A stretch of DNA of 64,000 nucleotides from Amblyomma americanum (GCF_052857255.1 NC_135497.1:113756672-113820671); one strand, 5' to 3'; shown: positions 46,791-57,422, counted from the stretch's first letter. The notes: a model not told the origin generated them from the letters alone. Numbers and translations are program-made.

Positions 46791-47273
46791 TGTAGCATGC
46801 AGGAGCAGCATAGGAAAAAAAAAAAACTTGTTCTGGTAGACTGTAAAGCTATATATTCAGGTATCAAACAGGACATGGTGAGTCTTCCAGCCTTTTTTCG
46901 AGAAGGTGAAAGCAAAATCAACACATCACCGATAGAGGCAAGCAAGAGAAGAGTACTGGTGGCATAAAAGCAGAATGTAAAAATTGCAGTAACTGTCACA
47001 GAAATAAAAGAAAATATAGATTAGAACTTTAAAAAAAAAAAACAGCGTAGCATGGGGAAGAAAGAACAGGATTCAAAGGGGAAAAAAGAAAAAGTATAAA
47101 ATAAATAAAATAGCTACTTTAATTTACTAGGCAGTGTGGCACTAGCCACTGCCCTGATTCAAAGGGGATGCCAATAATATCTATCTAGATATCTATCTAA
47201 AATTGCCCTTCCCCATAGCCTTTCTCCCTCCCAAAGGAAGCGCTTTTCAAATAAAGGCTCATTCATTCATTAC
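46791..47273. other. Intron sequence, A-rich runs
   Basis: Several poly-A runs and an ATCTAGATATCTATCT repeat at about 47182-47197; otherwise nothing. Confidence 0.25.
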
Positions 47274-47570
47274 CCTGGAATGTTGCTGTTGCTGCTGTTG
47301 TGGCTGCTGCGGTTGCTGTGGCTGCTGTGGCTGTGGGAGATGAGCTTTTTTGGCACAGTCATCGGTCGCCGGTAATGGTGGTGCAAGAGGTGGGAACAGT
47401 GGGTAGGGAGGCAAAAAATGGGAGGCCGAGCCTCGACTAGCTTGCAACAAGGCGCTCACGTGCTTGCCCACATTCTGGTTGGTGTAAATGCCCTCTAAGC
47501 AGCTGAAAGCTGCATTCAGAGTGCCTTTGTCCATGCTGGGTCATTCTCGTCCAGTTCCTGCTTGGTAGTC
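47274..47570 (-). CDS. C2H2 zinc-finger gene, exon 2 with start codon
   Basis: The exon runs from an acceptor CTGCTCTTTCAG to a donor CCAGG/GTAATG. Translation is taken to start at 47534 (CCAGCATGG); the in-frame codon TGA lies three codons upstream, so no earlier start in this frame is possible within the exon. Residues 1-87 contain a short conserved-looking N-terminus (AAFSCLEGIYT, VSALLQASRG), a Pro-rich segment and a Pro-Gln/poly-Gln tract ending HSR. There is no BTB or KRAB domain. The exon ends in phase 0, matching 41921. The 36 bases before the ATG are 5' UTR and hold an out-of-frame ATG at 47544. Confidence 0.72.
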
Positions 47571-47625
47571 CTGAAAGAGCAGCAAAACATTTACTCACTT
47601 CAGTCATTACTGAGAAGATAAAAAA

Positions 47626-48541
47626 AAAAGGGCTTTGAGGAAAGGAAAGCTGTGCAGTAACACCTCAATTCTCAGTGGACATATCAAACCCAGTGTGTGA
47701 GGGAAGGGAAAGGTGGCCATGAGCGAAAGAAGGAGTGAAAGAGGTGTAGTAATGCAGGGCCTCTTGGGAATCCCACCTCCAACAGAAAAATGAAAATCGG
47801 ATTTTGAGGAAAGGAAATAGGGCAGTAATTGTCTCACATCAAACCCCAGTACTGGAAGAGAGGAAGGTGGGAGTGAAAGAAGAAAAGAGAAAGAGGTGCA
47901 GTAGGGGAGGGCTCCAGAATAATTTCGACCAAAACCAAAGAGAGATGCCATAGTGGAGGGCTCCTCCTGAATAATTTCCAACACATGGGGATCTTTAATG
48001 TGCACTGACATCCCACAGCACAAGGGTGCCTTTGTGTTTCGCCTCAGTGACAAAAGGATGAAAAACTGAGCGCAAAACACTGTAGTGTGGAAAAAAAATA
48101 TTTTTTTTTAGGAAACAAAGGGCACAGTAACTGTCTCACTCCTTGGTGGACACCACAACCGCCCCTGAGAGAAAGGGAGGTAGGAGTGAAAGAAGGCAGA
48201 ATAATTTCAGCCACTTGGGGATCTTTAACATGCATTGACATCCCACAGCACACGGACGCGTTTCGCCTCCATCAAAACACGGCCGCCGCGGCAGCGGGTT
48301 CCAACCCGGGTGCTCCGACGGCGCACCTTGGAAGAGAGAGAGGGGGGGGGGCAAGATGCGCTAGAGGGGAAAATTGAAAACTCGTTTTTGAGGAAACAAA
48401 ATAACGCAGTATCTATCTCACATAATGGCGGACACCTGAACCGCGCCGAAGAAAGAGGTGCCGTAGTGGAGGGCTCCAGAATAATTTTGACCACTTGAGG
48501 ATGTTTAACGTGCACTGACATCGCACAGCACACGGGCCCCG
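47626..48541 (-). mobile_element. Cluster of four family B SINE fragments
   Basis: Four successive reverse-oriented pieces lie at about 47626-47765 (tail only), 47790-48055, 48090-48315 (with head and B box GGTTCCAACCC) and 48378-48541 (tail and centre). Each restarts with the GAGGAAA(G/C) tail and AGTA(A/T)CTGTCTCA-like motif. All lie in the 1.8-kb first intron of the zinc-finger gene. Confidence 0.7.
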
Positions 48542-48625
48542 GAAGGTGATGTTCCCAGTTGGTTAGAGCCAAGCGCGAGCCCTAAACTGCGGCACCTCTT
48601 TCTTAATTTCTTCTCGTAGTCCATA

Positions 48626-48945
48626 CCGCCGCGGTGGCTCAGTGGTTAGGGCGCTCGGCTACTGATTCTGAGTTTCCGGGTTCGAACTCGACCGCGGCAG
48701 CTGCGTTTTTATGGGGGGGGCAACACGCTAAGGCGCCTACGTGCTATGCAATGTCAGTGCACGTTAAAGATCTCCAGGTGGTCAAAATTATTCCAGAGCC
48801 CTCCACTACGGCACCTCTTCCTTCACTCCCTCCTTTATCCCTTCCCTTACGGCGCCATGCCAATGGTGCCATTCAGGTGTCTAACGATATGTGACACATG
48901 TACTGTGCCATTTCCTTTCCCCAAAAACCAATTAATTTTTTTTTT
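48626..48945 (+). mobile_element. SINE family B, full length, plus orientation
   Basis: The head is CCGCCGCGGTGGCTCAGTGG with A box TGGCTCAGTGG and B box GGTTCGAACTC. The central block (CAGTGCACGTTAAAGATC) and family B tail to CCCCAAAAACCAATTAA follow. It is head-to-head with the reverse cluster on its left. Confidence 0.85.
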
Positions 48946-49074
48946 CCAAGCGCGAGCCTCTTCATTTTCTCTTCCATGCGACTTGACGCGCAGTTCGGTG
49001 ACAGGCACATGCGAGCGCAAGATTACTCATCTTTCTCTTCGCAGCTCGAGCCTATCGTTTAATATGCGATAAAG

Positions 49075-49255
49075 GTACCATGCTGTGCGATGTCAGTGCA
49101 CATTAAAGAACCCCAGCTGGTGGTCGAAAATAATATGCAGCCCTCCACTACGACGCTGCTTCTTTCAATCTTTCCTTCATCCCTTCCCCGACGTCCCGGT
49201 TATTGAGACCGCTTTTCCTTTTCGCCACCAATTTATAATTTACGTGACACATTAA
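49075..49255 (+). mobile_element. SINE fragment without head
   Basis: GTGCGATGTCAGTGCACATT, AAAGAACCCCAG and the GAGCCCTCCACTACG-like centre are followed by a pyrimidine tail (TTCCTTCATCCCTTCCCC). The combination of an A-type AAAGAACCCC with a B-type tail makes it hard to assign to one family. Confidence 0.6.
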
Positions 49256-49333
49256 AAATAATAAACCGCTTGGAGTGAGCGCCCCACATCAAGGCGGTAC
49301 CGGGCCTAGTGGACTACAGTCCCTGAAACTTAC

Positions 49334-49600
49334 TGACAGTGGACGCACAAGCTGGCACAAACGTTGCGGCGGTCACGTGATCGCCAACGGCGGCGCACGG
49401 GTCAGCCGTGCAGTCGATGCCGCCAGCCAGTGCGGAGGAAAAATTCAAATATGACGTACCGCCAACATCGAGACAAAACCACACAGATACGACCCTGCAG
49501 TGCACGAATGCAGCCGATGCAGGCAAGACCCTAAATGCGCCGCGGCAACCGAGACGCGGTGACGCGGGCGCAAAGAACCAACAGCACATGGCCTGAAAGG
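49334..49600 (-). other. Probable non-coding first exon of the zinc-finger gene
   Basis: On the minus strand, a GC-rich stretch ends at a good donor (CTGTCA then GTAAGT at 49333-49328). It is the nearest strong donor upstream of the acceptor at 47571, 1.76 kb away, and the sequence is CpG-rich as arthropod promoters of broadly expressed genes can be. An open frame through it is out of register with the 47534 start. The 5' edge is a guess; no initiator was fixed. Confidence 0.45.
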
Positions 49601-49612
49601 GACCGAATCAAT

Positions 49613-49633
49613 ATGGCGTCAGAAGCATCAGAG
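49613..49633 (+). CDS. Candidate first coding exon of a rightward gene
   Basis: ATG plus six codons (MASEASE) are directly followed by GAG/GTAAGTAA, a consensus donor. The sequence before it is CpG-rich. A very short first coding exon of phase 0 is inferred. I could not find a matching second exon in the window, so the product is unknown, and the ATG could instead be part of a YY1-like promoter motif. Confidence 0.3.
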
Positions 49634-49730
49634 GTAAGTAAAAGCCGAAGGAGCAATGAAGGCCTTGACTAGCAATTTAGGGAAAGCCCATGTGGGTATG
49701 GTTGTTCAGTCTGCTTTCGCTGAAACTCAC

Positions 49731-49780
49731 GTTGCAAGTGGTAACTGTCCTGTTGCAAGTGGTAACTGCAAGTGGTAACT
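49731..49780 (+). repeat. Short tandem repeat GTTGCAAGTGGTAACT
   Basis: Two full and one partial copy stand at 49731, 49752 and 49768, next to the left end of a MITE-like element. Confidence 0.8.
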
Positions 49781-49805
49781 CTCAGTTCAACTGAACGGCA
49801 GTTAG

Positions 49806-50271
49806 CGGTGTTACACGGTAATGCTAACTACCGTTGAAATCTCAGTGGCAGTTGAGTTCGACTGATATCGGGGATCCCAGTTCAACTGACAAGCTGGCGA
49901 CCTACGGACCGAAAAACTTTACTATGGTGGCTAGACTAGCCACCATAACTTTACCCCCTTACTGGATTGTCTTGGCTCAGTGTGCTTCGGCACGCGCAAA
50001 TTACTATCCCAAATCACAAAATACACAAAAAGAATTGCCACTATAGGAAAGAATATATAGAATACAATCATTTACAAGAAAAAATGCATACACTGCGCTT
50101 TTCTTATTTTCAGTTCGCTCCAGACACGAGGTCATGTGGTTAGAGTGCTAACTGAACTGAACGCGAAGTGCTCGTGTAACACCTGGCAATTCCAGTTGAG
50201 TTCAACGGCAGTTCAAATCTTCAACTGGCGGTTAACTGAACGGTCGTTGAAAACGCCCGTGTAACACAGGT
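49806..50271. mobile_element. MITE-like element with GTGTTACACGG termini
   Basis: The left terminus GTGTTACACGG (49808-49818) and the right terminus CCCGTGTAACAC are inverted. Further inverted matches (CAGTTGAGTTC, CGTTGAA, AACTGAAC) occur inside. The termini resemble those of the Harbinger-like element at 25.5 kb (CACACGGGCAC). No coding capacity. Confidence 0.55.
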
Positions 50272-51545
50272 ATACCTGTGTTACACAACATTAATGCTCT
50301 TCTAACTGTCTTCACATTAAGCAGTTCAAATGTACAAAAATAGTTCCCACTTTTTTTCACCTCCTCCTGAAATGAAGTGGTCGAGATAAATGTACACAGG
50401 CCCCCTCATAGAGGAGGAGAAGGAGGATAAACATTTATTAGAACATTAAAAAGAACCCCAACCCCCACCGTGAATATGAGCCATCGTATTTGAGGCAACA
50501 AGACCCCTATATCCCAAGCCTACCTGAATCGCTTTCTCACTGGATAGCATTTACAAAATGTAAATGCAGGAGCTTTTTGTTCACCACATACTGTGCCAAA
50601 AGACAATGTCATAAACCTGAGAGTATGTCTCCAATAGTCATCATTACGAAAACAAAGCAGTGATGGGCAAATGCGCACTTCAGTTTCAAAACCAGCTGCA
50701 ATATCCAGCTGCCAACTGCTTCCGTAACCACGTCTCACTGAAAAATGCAGATTCCTCTGCAAGTGCTCGCTTGCTCACAATATATACAATCTGCAGGCAT
50801 ATATGATGAGTTGCAACACCATGGTCCCGTGCACAGATGGGTTAGGCTCTCTTGCATATGCCTTAGGCCATCCATATTATGCACTTCATTGCTTCTTGTT
50901 CTCTCTCTCTTTCAACCCCTTTCTTCATCCCTTCCCTAACAGCACAGTTCACAAAAATACCTCACCCTTTGTACGACAGCAGGACTCAATTTTGCGTGCT
51001 AAAATAAATACCACCGAACAATCAAGCAAACTGTCAGTGTTTTTTTTTTTGCTAATACAGCTCTATGGTGTTCAGAGTGTTTATGCAATCACAGGTGTAC
51101 AATTTGGCGTGACTCATATTGGTGAAAATAAAATTTTAAAAACAATTGAGCTTTTGAGCTTTTTGCATCAGCCAACTGCCTTAACATACTTCTCAAAGCA
51201 ATAATTAATTCTATGCATCTTTATATATACATCAATACAGCTGAGGTACGTATATGTATCACCTTTGAGGTGTTTTTCTGAAGGCTTGGTACAAATGTGT
51301 ACCCCTTTTTTCCACAAAACCAATGGTCGAAACAGCTTCATAGTAATATCACTCAATTTCTAGAGTCATTCTGAGTTCAATTTTACCATTTGTATGCATG
51401 CGAGACACGCATACAGCTTGCGCCTTATAAAGGGTTAAGTTGCTGTTTAACAGAGATTACGATGACCGATGTATTACACAAATATACGCACGACAAATAC
51501 AAAAACTGTTTCAGGTGTCCTTAACGGAATGCAGATGCCAAATGT
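50272..51545. other. Sequence upstream of the zinc-finger gene
   Basis: A partial second copy of the CCTGTGTTACAC terminus starts at 50274. Otherwise there is AT-rich sequence and a pyrimidine-rich SINE-like tail near 50895-50950. No gene recognised. Confidence 0.25.
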
Positions 51546-52020
51546 TTCCTAGCGTGTTTTCTTATTTCAAATGATGTGTCAGACATTATTACACATGGAT
51601 CACCCTGTGATATTGGCTTACAATCGTTGAATAATTTTTAATTGAATGTCTTATTGATGCTGTTTCGGTTTCATCAACCAAACAATGGCTGCGACTTGTA
51701 GTTGACCTTTAGGCCCCGTGAGGCATGAAAAAACAGCAATATAACTTAATACATCGTTTCTTTTGTCATCCCAGCTCTTGAAGCAGGCTGGTTTAAAGTT
51801 GTAGTGAATTAATATCAGCGTTTATATCGCAGTTTTTTTCATGCCTCACATGACTTAAAGGTCAACTACACATCACTGTCACCATTTGGTTGATGAAACC
51901 GAAACAGCATGAGAGAAGGAATTCAGTTATAAATTATTTAGTGATCATAGACAAATACTACATAGTGATCCATGTATTCTAATGTCTAACGCATCATTTG
52001 AAAGAAAACACGCAACTAAA
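51546..52020. mobile_element. Inverted-repeat element, arms about 195 bp
   Basis: The left arm (about 51551-51745) and right arm (about 51820-52015) are inverted copies. Both carry AAATGATG(T/C)GT, ACATGGATCAC, GCTGTTTCGGTTTCATCAACC, TAGTTGACCTTTA and GAGGCATGAAAAAA in mirrored order. No coding content. Confidence 0.75.
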
Positions 52021-52477
52021 TTTAGGTGTCTATAGTCCTTTAAATCCTTTATACACTACTTCTATTGTATACAGAAAGTTTTTATGAAAACTACCGCAAA
52101 AATTGCATAACCACTCATTCTGTGAAAGACAGACTGAGCAAAAGCTCATCACTCTGCAGCTCTGCCAATTCTGGAATGCTAACAATAGTTCACTACATAT
52201 AGAAGGCCAAATGGATGACAACCGGTTGATTCATGGTATTATGCAACACATAGGCCTAACATTTATCACACATTGCCCACTGAGTTTTTACAATTTTTTT
52301 TACAGCTTTTTACAAGGATTCTTAGCAGAAATTTTTTTATAAACCTAGTAGCAGGCTTAATCATAACTTTACAGAACTAGTGATCCTTGCAAAAAGAAAA
52401 AAGAGGCCAAATTAAGCAGGTTAAACGCATGTTCCATTTAAATGAAAGCTTTCAAAATGCGACTGTGTGCTGTACAA
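52021..52477. other. AT-rich sequence, nothing recognised
   Basis: No gene or repeat end was identified. Confidence 0.25.
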
Positions 52478-52810
52478 TGATGATGATGATTATGGATTTT
52501 TATGGTGCAAGGGCGTCTATGGCCAAAGAGCGCCATGACACAAGGTATTTTTCGATTACTCAAGGTGGGGTCCAAGACCCGTTTTCCAAGCATTTCAGCC
52601 CTTACTAGCCGAGCACCAGGCCAGGAGAAAGCTTGTACCCATTGTATCACTGGTGGGTACCCGGCGGCATGCTGTGCAATGGCAGCACACGTTAATGAAC
52701 ACCAGATGGTCTCAATTAATCCAGAGCCCTCCACCACGGTCTCCCTAGATTATAGCCCGAGACCTAGATTATAGCCCAAGCGTTGCTGCAGGACATTAGA
52801 CCCTGCAATT
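52478..52810 (+). repeat. Composite dispersed repeat with SINE-like part
   Basis: After (GAT)4 comes ATTTTTATGGTGCAAGGGCG and CCAAAGAGCGCCATGACAC, a block I associate with tick repeats. The second half (about 52668-52740) is a diverged SINE central block (CTGTGCAATGGCAGCACACG, TTAATGAACACCAG, GAGCCCTCCACCACG). Confidence 0.45.
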
Positions 52811-53188
52811 CATAATTTCTTTTCGCTTCCTCTTAAAAAAATAAATAAAAAAGAGCACAAAGCAGAGGAAAGACAAGAAAGAAGACTGCTGCCATGCTTG
52901 AACGTTGATAGCCAGCTGTGTGCGTAGGCACAGACTGTAGTGCTAATAACTCTAGTGTACATTTTCAAGCGCAATGCTCGTATGGCTCAAGAGGCAAAAA
53001 AAAAAACTGCAAATTTTGTTCATTTTATGAATATCTTGAAAGAAGCATCTACAATGAAATAACTGGCCATAATTTCAACATTAAATATACATTCAGTGCT
53101 CTAAACCCTTCCCCACAAAAATTTTAAAATGCCATGCACAATCAATTTAATTTCACTGTTGATAGAGCAACCACATTAGAAACGTACA
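52811..53188. other. AT-rich sequence, nothing recognised
   Basis: A plus-strand open frame at 52918-53127 has no domain. Confidence 0.2.
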
Positions 53189-53275
53189 GTTGACTCTTGA
53201 TAATTTGAACTCGAATGGAGGCCGAAAATTGTTCAGATTATGTGGAGTTTGAATTAAACGGCAATTCTTAATGCA
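53189..53275. repeat. Short pogo-like terminal remnant
   Basis: CAGTTGACTCTTGATAATTTG on the left and GAGTTTGAATTAAACGG on the right form an imperfect inverted pair typical of pogo/Tigger ends. A very small internal-deletion derivative is plausible. Confidence 0.35.
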
Positions 53276-53781
53276 CCTGATGACAGGAGCAAAAGAGTCA
53301 GTAAAATAAATTGGAAGCTTTAATTGACACTGTGGAATAAATGGGTGTTTCTTGTAGGTTCATTTCATTACTTTTGGTTGTAAATTATGCTTTGAAGCTA
53401 TATGAATGTACTCTGTTATAGAATGCACTTCAAATAGAAGTATTAGGTATTTTTAAGAGGAAACCAGTCAAACAGACAAAGGATGAGAAAAGAGGCATAA
53501 GGGGACTTTTTTTTAATAAAGCACAGCTGTTAGTCCAGTCATCGTGTATGCCTTCCTTTTCTAGTTGTTGGTCTATCTGATCCTTTTAAGAGTGTCCCAA
53601 TGGGCCCAGATTTCAACTCTCCTGAAATATTAAGCAACAATGAGAAATTTTGTCTAACACAAATGCTTTACGACACATCTTATAACATGAAATGAAATAG
53701 CTCAAAAATTCTGAAGTATACAAAAAGTTATTTGTTTGATTGCGCAAAGCACCTGAAAGTTTCAATGCTCAAACTTATTAG
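53276..53781. other. AT-rich sequence, nothing recognised
   Basis: No coding or repeat signal was identified. Confidence 0.2.
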
Positions 53782-53794
53782 TACTTCAAGCTAC

Positions 53795-54055
53795 GGTTTG
53801 ATTTGGTTTTAAGGGACCTAAAGTCCCAAATTGACTCAGGTTATGAGGGATCCCTTAGTGGAGGGCTCCGGATAATTTCATCCACCTGGGGTTCTTTAAC
53901 GTGCACACGCCAAGTACACATGCTGAAAATGCTCAGTGCATGAGCCTCTAGCATTTCGCCTAAATCGAAGATACAACTGCCCCAGCTGGGACTGAACCTA
54001 CGTCTTTTGGGTCAGCAGCCAAGCACCACAACCACTGAGCCACCATGGTGGCTAA
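53795..54055 (-). mobile_element. SINE family A with 13-bp target duplication
   Basis: This reverse-oriented full-length copy is flanked by TACTTCAAGCTAC at 53782-53794 and 54056-54068. Tail, centre and head are all present. An extra stretch of about 20 bp in the central block (near 53907-53935, CACGCCAAGTACACATGC) distinguishes it from other copies. Confidence 0.88.
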
Positions 54056-54321
54056 TACTTCAAGCTACAAAAGCTGCAAAAAATATTTGCTGCCTTACAG
54101 AAAGAAGCTATTTCTTGGGACGTGTTACAGAAGCTTTTTTTTCTCCAAATATTTTTATTAGAAAATGCACCAACATAAATGCGCGTCTTATTGGTACATA
54201 TTTAGAGAGAATGTGGAATTGTAATGCACAAAAAAAATTTTAAGTCCAAAAATTTAGAGCATAATTTCAAAACATGGCAATATCATGAAAAACAAATTTC
54301 AGATGCACAAAGTGTTCCAAA

Positions 54322-54873
54322 TTAAAGGGGCCTTGAAGCACCTTCTGAGAAGACTACATTAACTCGCTGAACCACTACATGAACATCTGAGCCAAATAAT
54401 ACCCTTCAACACGCAACAGAGAACCCACAATCACACGTGTAAGTTAACGAGCCCTTTCTGGCGACCTTTTGAAACTCTCCCTCTCCTCCGAGTTGCGTGT
54501 CCGCATATGTCTGTTAAGGGCTATTGGTTAGATTCTTTCAGACATCACTCAGCTACCATGGCCGCGGCCAGTCAGCCGCGTTGTTCCGATGGGTCAGGAA
54601 GTTCCACCCCTCAGGGAATTCCTGCATGCATCCGCACCCAGCAGTGGGGCTTAGTGGATGGGGCTGGTGGAGAAGTGCTGATCTCTCAGCGTCCAAAAAG
54701 TGACGACAGGAGAGTGAAAGGTGCAAAGACACCGAAATTCAAATTATGACTACAGATTAGTCAGCTTCTAAAAGGCACATTAAAAAATTCTTGCTGGAGG
54801 ATATTCATGAAATGTGTTTTAACATTCCAGGCATATCGCAACTTTATTGACAGCCTTTTCAGAGCCCTTTAAA
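54322..54873. mobile_element. MITE-like element with TTAAAGGG(G) ends
   Basis: The left end is TTAAAGGGGCCTTGAAGC and the right end, inverted, TTTAAAGGGCTCTGAAAAGG. The interior has no transposase. Flanks do not show a clear duplication. Confidence 0.45.
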
Positions 54874-54988
54874 GTGACTAAAGGCCAGGCATAAAAACTG
54901 AGTTCACTCGCAAAAGCTCATGGGCAAATGGGTGAACCAACTGGCCAATGTTGAAAGACGCACATGGACGCACAATATGCCCAAAAGA

Positions 54989-55231
54989 TGGTTTGGTCTT
55001 ATGGGTTTAACATCACAAAGCAACTCAGGCTATGAGGGATGCCTTAGTGGAGGGCTCCAGATAATTTCGACCACCTGCGGTTCTTTCACGTGCACTGGCA
55101 TAATAGCTAAGAGTACACGGGCCTCTAGCATTTTGCCTCCGTCAAAATGCGACCACTGCAGCCAGGATCAAACCCGCGTCTTTCGGGTCAGCAGCCGAGC
55201 ACCATAACCACTAAGCCACCGCTACAGCTAC
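54989..55231 (-). mobile_element. SINE family A with 12-bp target duplication
   Basis: This reverse-oriented copy is flanked by ATGCCCAAAAGA (54977-54988) and ATGCCCAGAAGA (55232-55243). The head carries B box GGGTTTGATCC on the minus strand. All SINE parts are present. Confidence 0.88.
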
Positions 55232-55243
55232 ATGCCCAGAAGA

Positions 55244-57422
55244 GCCATAAAATGCCTTCTGGACCTAGGAAGAAGCTAGATGCTGATTTGTATTAAAACT
55301 GAATGAACATTCCTGATACCGGTGCCCATACCTTTCGCCTTCCAGGATGGCACCAAGTGATCTCTTAAAACTATGAGAAGACTATGCAAAATATTGGCAC
55401 AAAAACGCAGTTGCACAATGGGGCCATCTTAGAACAGGAGTATTTCTAAGACAACAGATGAGATGGTGGGAACAAGCATGAATACTTTAGGGGCTGCCCA
55501 TGTTATAATGAGACACCTCAATAAATAACAGCAAAATTGCAGTGTCTCACAAAGAACGTTTGCAGAGCAAACACCCCAAATCATAACCATACTATTACTA
55601 TAAGTACGGCATAAGCAAGCCAGAACACACTTGTGTTGTCCTCTCAAAAACTGACATCAGCATGAATGCTATATGCAGCTGGTCCACACAATATTATTGA
55701 AAGGTATGGGGACCTCCATCAACTAAGTTCTAAAATGGCATCAGTTCCCTGCATTTGACTTTCCAGCCAATCACCTTCCAAACATCATAACCCTACAGAG
55801 TGCTAAAAAGATAGTGTGATGTATTTCAGTATACTGTGGACTGTTTAAGATCATGTTCCAGGGGCAGATTTAAGAGGGGGAAGGGGGGGGGGGGGGGGGG
55901 TGGAGGGAGCACTCCCCACCCCAGAAGAGAAACTTTACATAATAAAACAATGTTGAACCCCATTTTTTTTTTTCTAAAGAAAATGTCTATAAAAACATGG
56001 TTCAAATGAGAACACACCCCCCCAACCGCCACCTCCAAGAGTGACCCATAAATCCATTTCCGTACCAACTTCATTGAGACTGGTACTCTTGCTGTTAAAT
56101 GTTACTTTAAAAATAGGGTAACTCTAAATAGTTTACATACTCAACAGCCCCTCACAGGCAATAATTGTTTTTTCCGTGTCCCCGCACTAATTGAGTTCAG
56201 CCCATGCACTTCCTGTGTAGCATTCCCCTATCAATCATTAGTTATCACAGTGTCCCTGATGTGCTCCCAGAGTCCTCAAATTGTGACAATTAACCTTTCC
56301 CGATAAATGAAGTGTCGCTTCATTGCTGAACATTTCATTAGTGGCAAAATCCGCAACCTGTAATGATCTATGCCTTTTCACAGAATTTCATTCAGCAACA
56401 GTAATCTTCTAGCTTTAACAGCTGCATGAGATGCACACAGCAAGGTTTCGGTTGTAGCTGTCATAACCGAATCATCTGCATGGTTTGCTATGGAATTCTA
56501 AGCCGTAGCTTCCAGTGACTGCCAATTTTTGTGGGCTATGCAATAAACTTGACCACACTGTATCAATGCATCATTTTACATAATTAGAAGCCCTATGCTT
56601 TTTTATTCACACAGACAACGAGGGTCAAGTTCTGGAAGAGTTCACTAAGTGGACATGTCCAAATAGGCATGGTTTAAACTGGGCACATTGTCTCGCTCCA
56701 AGGAACAGCAAATGCCGCTGCTACTGTCTCAACTCGCATTAGTTGCTCAAAGCCTCCCACTACTTTTAATCTAAGAGACTTTTGAATGCTTTACTATAAA
56801 CCGTAAGTATTTGTAGTAAAGCTTGTGCAATACGCGTCTTTGCACTACAGTTGTAGATACAATTGCAAGTGCAGTTTCAGCCAAGACAATGTAACACGAA
56901 AGATGGGTCAGCTGCCACTATGCAGCCATCAGTGGGCTCTGAAAACGCAGCAGTGATGGGCTTCGCTCACATTTACTGCCTTTTTGCCGTGCAGGTAGTC
57001 ACCCATTCCCTAGCCTGTTTTCCACCAATGCTCTGAATGGACCCAATGTACCGAACTTGTACCGAAGTTCATTGGAACCACCCGCACTCCCACCGGATCC
57101 TTTGCCAGCTGAAAGTTTCGCCGTGCCCATGCGCAGCTGTCTTGTACTGTGCACTACTGAGCATCCTGTCTGCGCACTAGATGGGCCTCTTGGTTCACAA
57201 GCTGACAGATCACCAACAACATCAGCCGAAGAAGATGAAAGGCACGACACTCTTCAGTGGGCTCTGCAATGCAGCAGTGATAGGCTTCGCTCATATTCAT
57301 CGCCTTTTTGCCGTGCAGATAGACAACTGCTTCTTGTTATGTGCCCCTCATACTCGTTACCCCGCGCTCATAGTGTTGCCGACCCCACGCTGTTGTTTAT
57401 CCATTGCATATGACTGCACCGA
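55244..57422. other. Sequence before the CR1 element
   Basis: This holds an 18-G run (55883-55900). A plus-strand segment at 56605 follows a good acceptor (TTATTCACACAG) but has no donor. From about 57000 the sequence may already be the CR1 5' region: the two stretches around 56930 and 57255 share GCAGTGAT(G/A)GGCTTCGCTCA and GCCTTTTTGCCGTGCAG, a tandem duplication of about 325 bp. Confidence 0.35.

Larger units (their letters stand above)
49334..49633. promoter_or_regulatory. CpG-rich, possibly bidirectional promoter
   Basis: A 300-bp GC- and CpG-rich island stands out in AT-rich surroundings. It contains an E-box CACGTG (near 49374-49379), a CRE-like TGACGTA (near 49452) and an ATATGGCGTC element at 49611. 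Strong donors point outwards on both strands (49333 minus, 49634 plus), as expected if transcription leaves in both directions. Confidence 0.45.

Noticed and set aside
48626..48700. tRNA gene in the SINE head
   Set aside because: The sequence continues into the SINE body and recurs in many copies; no mature tRNA fold with a CCA-end acceptor stem.
56605..56745. Exon-like segment after a good acceptor (TTATTCACACAG)
   Set aside because: No donor before the stop codon and its phase does not match the candidate exon at 49613-49633.
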